Source of the DNA: Pseudanabaena sp. CAN_BIN31
GTDB lineage: Bacteria; Cyanobacteriota; Cyanobacteriia; Pseudanabaenales; Pseudanabaenaceae
NCBI GenBank assembly: GCA_026785865.1
Contig: JAJAZG010000447.1
Location: forward strand, 1-12,080
Reading direction: 5' to 3'
Length of the DNA: 12,080 nt
Shown: one piece after another, positions 8,362 to 12,080 of the stretch
How positions within the stretch are numbered: the first letter of the stretch is position 1
Layout: every line of letters starts with the position of its first letter
Translations under genes and position numbers: made by a program
Notes under the pieces: generated by a model
Database searches by the model: none
Seen by the model: only the letters and a program-made list of their open reading frames with translations
What the model was told of the DNA's origin: nothing

Positions 8362-8422
8362 GAACCACAGTAAAATTTTTGAAAGGGTTGCTTCGCAACC
8401 CTTTCAAAAATTTTACTGGTTC
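8362..8422. repeat. Long intergenic palindrome with near-perfect arms
   Basis: Arms 8369-8391 and 8395-8417 are perfect complements (23 bp) around a 3-base loop TTC. C8368-G8418 also pairs, and GAACC/GGTTC extends the pairing outward with a 2-base bulge in the left arm. The stem has an AT-rich outer half and a GC-rich GGGTTGC/GCAACCC tip. It lies 35 bp from a second palindrome, and the pair looks like an interspersed intergenic repeat unit. Confidence 0.85.
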
Positions 8423-8453
8423 TGGTTTGAGCGCAAAGCGCTTTAGTATACAA

Positions 8454-8488
8454 AAAGATGAGTCGGCGCATCGCGCCGACTCATCTTT
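8454..8488 (-). terminator. Probable rho-independent terminator of hemC (also a palindromic repeat)
   Basis: Perfect 16-bp arms 8454-8469 and 8473-8488 with loop ATC. On the minus strand the GC-rich stem (GGCGC core) begins 16 bases after the hemC stop and runs into a TTTTTG tract, the layout of an intrinsic terminator. Its GGCGC/GCGCC core resembles the palindromes at 3568-3622 and 9740-9782, so a repeat may have been co-opted. Confidence 0.6.
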
Positions 8489-8504
8489 CTCGGTTTTGAT
8501 TAGC

Positions 8505-9455
8505 TTAAGTCCGAAATTCGGCAATAATCTTATTGAGGATATCTTGAGCGCCCTTGTCCTTGAGTTGATGCGCTAGCTCGATCCCGATCGCTTCAGGCTT
8601 AGTCAAATCACCAGTCACTTCACCTTTGATCATCTTTTGACCATCAAGGCTGGCGACAATTCCTTTTAAGGTCAGTTTGTCAGCATCAATAGTGCTATTC
8701 ACACCAATGGGAACTTGACAACCGCCTTCGAGTTCGCGCAAAAATGAACGCTCAGCAAGACAGCGTTGAGTGGTGGGATAGTGAATGATTGGCGCAAACA
8801 AAGCCAAAATATCCGCATCTTCACCACGACATTCGATGCCTAAAGCCCCCTGTCCAACCGCATGAAGTGAAATCTCCGCATCAATTACCTCATGGACGCG
8901 ATCGCCCATGCCCAAACGACGCAAACCTGCGGCAGCAAGAATCAGCACATCATATCCGCCAGCATCCAGCTTTTGCAAACGGGTATTCAGGTTGCCACGC
9001 ACATCTTTAAAGGTCAGGTGTGGATAGTAATGACGCAATTGGGCGAGGCGACGCAATGAAGATGTACCAACAACTGTGCCTGATGGCAAAGTGGCGAGGG
9101 TTTTGTCCTTTAGTTTTTCATGGACAACTAGAGCATCAGCAGGATCTTCGCGTTCGGTGATCGCACCAAGGATCAGCCCTTCAGGTAAATGAGTTGGTAA
9201 ATCTTTGAGGCTATGCACAGCAAGGTCAGACCCTCTCGTCAGCATTGAGACTTCTAATTCTTTAGTAAATAAGCCTTTATCACCAATTTTGGAAAGAGCC
9301 ACATCAAGAATTTTATCGCCCTGTGTACTCATGGTGACGACATCAAACTGGCGATCGGGATGTGCTTTGCTTAGTTCCGCCTGTATCCAATGCGTTTGTA
9401 CCAGTGCTAGCTGACTTTTGCGAGAACTAATGCGAACTGTTGAGGATGCAACCAT
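8505..9455 (-). CDS. hemC: Porphobilinogen deaminase (hydroxymethylbilane synthase)
   Basis: Condenses four porphobilinogen molecules into hydroxymethylbilane in the cytoplasm, the tetrapyrrole step before uroporphyrinogen III, leading to heme, chlorophyll and bilins. At 316 residues it has the normal family length. Visible motifs are SRKSQLALVQ (11-20), DLAVHSLKDLP with catalytic D85 (77-87), GTSSLRRLAQL (130-140), DVRGNLNTRL (151-160) and the dipyrromethane-cofactor cysteine C246 in LEGGCQVPIGV. The ATG at 9455 gives the expected N-terminus, though no clear ribosome binding site precedes it. A hairpin with a U tract follows the stop. It stands alone among non-heme genes, and nothing unusual is seen in it. 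Confidence 0.98.
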   Translation of the reverse strand: MVASSTVRISSRKSQLALVQTHWIQAELSKAHPDRQFDVVTMSTQGDKILDVALSKIGDKGLFTKELEVSMLTRGSDLAVHSLKDLPTHLPEGLILGAITEREDPADALVVHEKLKDKTLATLPSGTVVGTSSLRRLAQLRHYYPHLTFKDVRGNLNTRLQKLDAGGYDVLILAAAGLRRLGMGDRVHEVIDAEISLHAVGQGALGIECRGEDADILALFAPIIHYPTTQRCLAERSFLRELEGGCQVPIGVNSTIDADKLTLKGIVASLDGQKMIKGEVTGDLTKPEAIGIELAHQLKDKGAQDILNKIIAEFRT

Positions 9456-9521
9456 AGGACAAAGAGTGAATAATTTGAAAAAAGTTTTGTAAGGTGGGAT
9501 GCGTGAGGTGAGATTTTAAAT

Positions 9522-9610
9522 ATAGCAATCAGGAATGAATCGTGGAAGTTAAAGCCCATAACAAGGGGCTTAAGCCCCTTGTCTGTTTATAAATGATTCG
9601 TGGTTGCTAT
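9522..9610. repeat. MITE-like palindromic element, 89 bp
   Basis: The ends ATAGCAA (9522-9528) and TTGCTAT (9604-9610) are inverted, with imperfect complementarity continuing inward (GAAT/ATTC). The centre is a perfect loop-free 22-bp palindrome (9561-9582), ACAAGGGGCTT and its complement. There is no coding content. The form fits a small non-autonomous interspersed repeat. No convincing target-site duplication was seen, and copy number cannot be judged here. Confidence 0.55.
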
Positions 9611-9739
9611 GTGTAACTAATATTTAAAAAGATTATAAAAATCGATATAAAAACACTACTTCCTATTCAAACAGGTTTTGCTGCTATTTTTATGCGATCG
9701 CCTATTTATAAAATGTAAAGAATTCTTACAACTTAAAGC

Positions 9740-9782
9740 CCAAAAGAGAACGTCGGCTCAAAGCGCCGCCATTTTCTTTTGG
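9740..9782 (-). terminator. Imperfect hairpin downstream of the PH-like membrane protein gene
   Basis: Arms 9740-9757 and 9765-9782 pair at 15 of 18 positions around a 7-base loop. On the minus strand it begins about 10 bases after the stop at 9793, so it probably ends that transcript, although only a weak T run follows. It shares the CCAAAAG flank and a GC-rich core with the palindrome at 3568-3622. Confidence 0.5.
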
Positions 9783-9792
9783 ATTGTAAATT

Positions 9793-10335
9793 TTAACTGA
9801 TGTTAAGTGTAAAAGCGGTATAAATCGTCCAACTATCCATCAGCAGTAATAACAGCGTAAACACAAGCAAAATCAAATACATCCAAGGCTGAGCCAGAGG
9901 TCGCACATCTTGCGTATCAATACCTGTCCGTTCTTCGATTTGCTTCACTAATCGCGCAAAGCCAACTACACGCATCGGTAATAAATATGCCCGATCTGAA
10001 TTTTTGCTAACAAAATAATAAACAATACCACCTTGTCCAGTCACCCTCGGCTTGAGAGCTTTGATATCTTGCCAAGCCAATGACCATCCCGCCCGAAAAA
10101 AGCTCGGAAACCATTGGGGATAGGTAAGCCTGATTCCTTCATCATTGAGAATTACGCGATCGCTTAACGCCCCATACAAAAATATAAAGCCGATCGCCAA
10201 GCCCACAGTCAGCCATGAGGCAGGAACTGCTGCATGAGTAAAATTGCTCAAAAACGGCAAAGGCGCAGTGAGCGCAACATACAGCAACAGCAATGTAATC
10301 CGAATTAGTGGTGAAATTTTAAAAGTATCGGTCAT
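9793..10335 (-). CDS. Conserved-looking membrane protein with PH-like core
   Basis: A 180-residue protein of unknown function. It has two N-terminal hydrophobic segments (about 11-30 and 38-56) and one C-terminal segment (151-174). Between them is a soluble region of about 90 residues (DRVILNDEGIRLTYP, followed by WSLAWQDIKAL and YYFVSKNSDRAYLLPM). This pattern of membrane pair, beta-rich core and strand motifs resembles bacterial PH (bPH) domain membrane proteins found in cyanobacteria. The fold assignment rests on pattern only, and no catalytic motif is seen. It is divergent from the chorismate mutase gene, with 176 bp between, and is followed by a hairpin. No good ribosome binding site precedes the ATG. 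Confidence 0.85.
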   Translation of the reverse strand: MTDTFKISPLIRITLLLLYVALTAPLPFLSNFTHAAVPASWLTVGLAIGFIFLYGALSDRVILNDEGIRLTYPQWFPSFFRAGWSLAWQDIKALKPRVTGQGGIVYYFVSKNSDRAYLLPMRVVGFARLVKQIEERTGIDTQDVRPLAQPWMYLILLVFTLLLLLMDSWTIYTAFTLNIS

Positions 10336-10346
10336 ATTTTAGTCTG

Positions 10347-10402
10347 GAAAATATTCAAAAAAATACGAAGCAACTCTTGGAATATTTTCTGGTATTTTCT
10401 GG
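10347..10402. repeat. Short inverted and tandem repeats in a divergent promoter region
   Basis: GAAAATATTC (10347-10356) is repeated as its exact complement at 10380-10389. TATTTTCTGG is repeated twice in tandem (10383-10392, 10393-10402). They lie upstream of the PH-like gene in the space shared with the chorismate mutase gene, where an operator could lie. AT-rich repeats of this length can occur by chance. Confidence 0.35.
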
Positions 10403-10511
10403 GTTTTATGTTTTAGGCGATCGCAATTAACTTAACATTGTTTTTTAGGGATAATCTGAATAAATGATTAATAATCAAAAACGCTTACATACAGTATGGA
10501 TGGTGTAAAAC

Positions 10512-10892
10512 GTGGGTTGGCGTGTACGTGGCGTTCGTGGTGCAACAACAGTTGAGGCAAATACATACGCAGCCCTAGAAAGGGCTGTGATAGAGCTTAT
10601 GGAAGCGATCGAAGCTCAAAATGATATCGATCCGCGTGAAATAGTCAGTGCCACTTTTTCGGTAACAACCGATATTGATGTGGTTTTTCCCGCTAAGATT
10701 GCGCGATCGCGATCGCAGTGGGAAAATGTGCCGCTTTTAGACGTGCAGCAAATGTATGTCAAAGGAAGCTTGGAGCGTTGTATTAGAGTATTAATTCATG
10801 TAAATACACTGCTTGAGCAACATCAAATTAAGCATATCTACTTAAACGGAGCGCGAAATTTACGTCCCGATCTGGTCTGCGCCCAAATTTAA
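10512..10892 (+). CDS. aroH: Chorismate mutase, monofunctional AroH type
   Basis: Converts chorismate to prephenate, the branch point to phenylalanine and tyrosine, in the cytoplasm; the family is a trimer. At 126 residues it aligns without gaps, with an offset of +2, to B. subtilis AroH over the active site. Retained are R9 (Bs R7), R65 (R63), R92 (R90), Y110 (Y108) and R118 (R116). The Bs Cys75/Glu78 stretch differs: here it is LLDVQQM, putting Gln80 where B. subtilis has Glu78. The start is GTG, with GGATGG eight bases upstream; an ATG at 10496 is out of frame. An overlapping pair of HIP1 octamers lies inside the gene (10703-10716). The function is secure; the effect of the substitution is unknown. 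Confidence 0.95.
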   Translation: MGWRVRGVRGATTVEANTYAALERAVIELMEAIEAQNDIDPREIVSATFSVTTDIDVVFPAKIARSRSQWENVPLLDVQQMYVKGSLERCIRVLIHVNTLLEQHQIKHIYLNGARNLRPDLVCAQI

Positions 10893-10942
10893 ATGGCTAG
10901 TACGCATTGCCAAGCAAAAAGATGGCGTAGCATAAATAAGTT

Positions 10943-10950
10943 AGAGGAGG
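10943..10950 (+). promoter_or_regulatory. Strong ribosome binding site of the antitoxin-like gene
   Basis: AGAGGAGG, 10 bases before the ATG at 10961, is the strongest Shine-Dalgarno match in the window. It supports this short frame being translated. Confidence 0.7.
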
Positions 10951-10960
10951 ATTTGGTCTT

Positions 10961-11161
10961 ATGCTGATTCACGAAATTGTCCGAGAATTGCAGGATATCC
11001 CAGAAGACAAACTAGCAGGAATTTATGATCTCATACATTACTTTCGACTGGGCTTAGGAAAAAAGCGATCGCAACCCCGCACCTCTGGTTTATTAGCTGG
11101 AAAGCTCAGTGATAGCTTCTTCGAGCCACTCCCAGATGAGGAGCTTCAGCAATGGGAATGA
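10961..11161 (+). CDS. Short antitoxin-like protein (DUF2281/VapB-like), toxin not found
   Basis: A 66-residue protein with an N-terminal helical part (IHEIVRELQDIPEDKLAGIYDLIHYF). It ends in GLLAGKLSDSFFEPLPDEELQQWE-type residues (about 43-66), an ending common in small cyanobacterial antitoxins paired with PIN-domain toxins. The strong ribosome binding site supports expression. In such pairs the toxin usually starts at or just over the antitoxin stop. Here an ATG at 11152 overlaps the stop, but its frame has 35 codons, lacks the PIN motif DTN or DTH, and ends at 11259. The gene is therefore either an orphan antitoxin or part of a decayed pair. The family assignment is from sequence style and moderately sure. 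Confidence 0.72.
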   Translation: MLIHEIVRELQDIPEDKLAGIYDLIHYFRLGLGKKRSQPRTSGLLAGKLSDSFFEPLPDEELQQWE

Positions 11162-11197
11162 TATATATCGTTGCTGATTTTTTGTCTCTAAAGAGGA

Positions 11198-11617
11198 TTA
11201 ACCGAGTTTTCTGGAAAAAAGACTGGGTAATTTCTTTTTGGTTCGGCGATCAGGCTTAGCAGGCAAACCTTCCAGAATCTTGCTCATATCGTCTTCCCTC
11301 ACCTTAATATCCTCAAGTTCTTTTGGGACTGTTAGCCCATCTCTAACTACAAGATCCCATTCATCACTGAATTTTTCGTAAACCTTTGATGTCTTGGAGT
11401 CATCTTTTTCTTCTTGCCAAGCATTTGTTCGATGCTCATAGTACTCTTGGAATTTCTCTTTCATTTCAACGATCCAGCCGTCAGCACTTTCAACAGTTTT
11501 TTCGTATTCATCGATCGATTCTTTGATTTTCTTAAAATCATCTCTCAGCTTTTGGATCAGCTTATCTCTATCCTCAATATCTGCCTTCGTAAGCCCTTGT
11601 CCACCTATTCTTGTCAC
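11198..11617 (-). CDS. Unrecognised charged coiled-coil protein
   Basis: A 139-residue protein that I do not recognise. Residues 10-62 are rich in K, E, D and R with heptad-like spacing (a likely coiled coil). A central part contains several W, Y and F residues (48-88). The tail from about 121 is strongly basic (RRTKKKLPSLFSRKLG), as if it binds nucleic acid or membrane. There is no signal peptide or membrane segment. The start is GTG, preceded five bases upstream by AGGTG, with a TATAAT box about 30 bases upstream on the minus strand; these favour a real gene. It is divergent from the EVE-like gene (115 bp between) and convergent with the antitoxin-like gene. It lacks HIP1 sites, unlike most genes here, which fits recent acquisition, though the gene is short. 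Confidence 0.75.
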   Translation of the reverse strand: MTRIGGQGLTKADIEDRDKLIQKLRDDFKKIKESIDEYEKTVESADGWIVEMKEKFQEYYEHRTNAWQEEKDDSKTSKVYEKFSDEWDLVVRDGLTVPKELEDIKVREDDMSKILEGLPAKPDRRTKKKLPSLFSRKLG

Positions 11618-11649
11618 GCTTGCACCTGATAAAGTATTGACTAACGAAA

Positions 11650-11655
11650 ATTATA
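11650..11655 (-). promoter_or_regulatory. Putative -10 box of the coiled-coil protein gene
   Basis: The complement of 11650-11655 is a perfect TATAAT, 32 bases upstream of the GTG at 11617. No good -35 is seen. Confidence 0.4.
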
Positions 11656-11732
11656 GCTCTCTCAACTAAATCTCGCCGATTGCTATAAAATCAACTTAGA
11701 GTAAGCTTTACAAGCTGTAGCATAATAGCAAC

Positions 11733-12080
11733 ATGGTCACAAGAATTTTCCTGTGTAACGAACAGACAGAGCCAGAGATTCGCGATTTTATTCGTGAAGC
11801 GATCGCTGATATCTCGGAGGGCGAGCAGTATATCGTTACGTGGAACTGCGGCAATATTCAAACACTCAAAGTCGGCGATCGCGCTTATTTCAAGCGAATC
11901 GGTAGCGCCAGTCAGGGCTATTTTGCATCGGGGACAGTGGTTCCTGCCGATCGCGAATATCAACTCAAGCAGCGATCGGCGCGTTATCGCGAACTCAGCG
12001 AAGCCTATGATACTGACTCACAGGCAAATAACTTTCGGGTATGGGTGGCTTGGGATGCTTGCGTGACTTTTGATGAACCA
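11733..12080 (+). CDS. N-terminus of an EVE/PUA-like domain protein, possibly an HNH endonuclease; 3'-partial
   Basis: An open frame of 116 codons from ATG 11733 to the right edge with no stop. Recognisable features in order are YIVTWNCGN (33-41), VGDRAYFKRIG (47-57), GYFASGTVV (62-70) and FRVWVAWD (101-108). This arrangement (tryptophan-asparagine/cysteine strand, GDR.yf.RiG, G.FASG.V, then a strand ending in D) is characteristic of EVE-type PUA-like domains. Some of these read modified bases and are joined to HNH nucleases in type IV restriction proteins of the ScoMcrA kind. Several HIP1-type GATCGC sites lie within it, which fits a resident cyanobacterial gene. The ribosome binding site is weak. 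The C-terminal domain, which would decide nuclease or not, is outside the window. Confidence 0.75.
   Translation, partial: MVTRIFLCNEQTEPEIRDFIREAIADISEGEQYIVTWNCGNIQTLKVGDRAYFKRIGSASQGYFASGTVVPADREYQLKQRSARYRELSEAYDTDSQANNFRVWVAWDACVTFDEP

Larger units (their letters stand above)
8191..8504. other. 314-bp intergenic region rich in palindromes
   Basis: Lies between the start of the hybrid kinase gene and the end of hemC. It should hold the kinase promoter (minus strand), but no convincing -35/-10 pair was found. Besides the two large palindromes listed separately there is a small hairpin with TAGGAA/TTCCTA arms (8314-8319, 8323-8328) and one with AGCGC/GCGCT arms (8430-8434, 8438-8442). Short open frames crossing it on both strands are translations of the palindromes and are not credited as genes. 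Confidence 0.7.
9456..9792. other. 337-bp intergenic region upstream of hemC
   Basis: Lies between the hemC start and the end of the next minus-strand gene, so it should carry the hemC promoter. A minus-strand TATATT (complement of 9519-9524) about 65 bp upstream of the hemC ATG is a possible -10, without a good -35. It touches the edge of the palindromic element at 9522-9610. A HIP1 octamer lies near 9694, and a terminator-like hairpin lies at 9740-9782. No gene is seen. Confidence 0.65.

Noticed and set aside
8276..8576. Short open frames on both strands across the region upstream of the hybrid kinase
   Set aside because: They are translations of the palindromes (mirror-like peptides on the two strands) and partly overlap hemC; no coding signals were seen.
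8191..9792. CRISPR array or tRNA in the repeat-rich intergenic regions
   Set aside because: The repeats are single palindromes without regular spacing, and no cloverleaf was found.
10893..10960. Possible terminator or promoter between the chorismate mutase and antitoxin-like genes
   Set aside because: Only a short, bulged TACGC/GCGTA pairing is visible, and no -35/-10 pair stands out.
11152..11259. Frame overlapping the antitoxin-like stop as a PIN-toxin remnant
   Set aside because: The start position fits a toxin, but the 35 codons show no PIN motif, so a remnant cannot be claimed as a feature.
11691..12066. Two overlapping 90-residue open frames on opposite strands near the right edge
   Set aside because: Both are shadows of the plus-strand frame starting at 11733, which has recognisable domain motifs and simply lacks a stop before the edge.

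Overview
The window is cyanobacterial. The palindrome GCGATCGC (HIP1), typical of many cyanobacterial genomes, recurs throughout (for example 45-52, 1687-1694 and an overlapping pair at 10703-10716). The multi-GAF hybrid kinase and the gene styles also fit. The abundance of intergenic palindromes recalls Pseudanabaena-like filamentous cyanobacteria, but that genus is a guess from memory.

Left block (1-8190), signalling and polysaccharide synthesis. A membrane glycosyltransferase of the cellulose-synthase type (GT2, cut by the left edge) is followed 19 bp later by a STAS anti-sigma-factor antagonist. This gene meets, tail to tail, a response-regulator/PP2C phosphatase on the minus strand. Across a divergent promoter region lies an RsbW/SpoIIAB-type histidine-kinase-like ATPase. 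It in turn meets, tail to tail, a 1365-residue hybrid histidine kinase (GAF-PAS-GAF-GAF-HisKA-HATPase-REC-REC-HPt). The three classical partner-switch components (phosphatase, antagonist, kinase) are therefore all present. A possible input is the third GAF domain of the hybrid kinase, which carries both cysteine motifs of a DXCF-type cyanobacteriochrome. A possible output is the glycosyltransferase, which has no PilZ domain. A light- or redox-sensing phosphorelay controlling a partner switch and exopolysaccharide synthesis is the most interesting reading; the links between genes are inferred.

Middle block (8191-10892), housekeeping. hemC (porphobilinogen deaminase) and a small membrane protein with a PH-like core lie on the minus strand, and an AroH-type chorismate mutase lies on the plus strand. 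The two intergenic stretches over 300 bp hold palindromic elements, one or two of which probably act as terminators.

Right block (10893-12080), accessory. A short antitoxin-like gene has no recognisable toxin. It is followed by an unrecognised, highly charged coiled-coil protein on the minus strand. Last comes the start of a plus-strand gene whose N-terminus resembles an EVE/PUA-like modified-base reader domain, often found with HNH endonucleases; it runs off the right edge. This looks like the edge of a defence or accessory island.

No tRNA, rRNA, CRISPR array or insertion-sequence transposase was seen.
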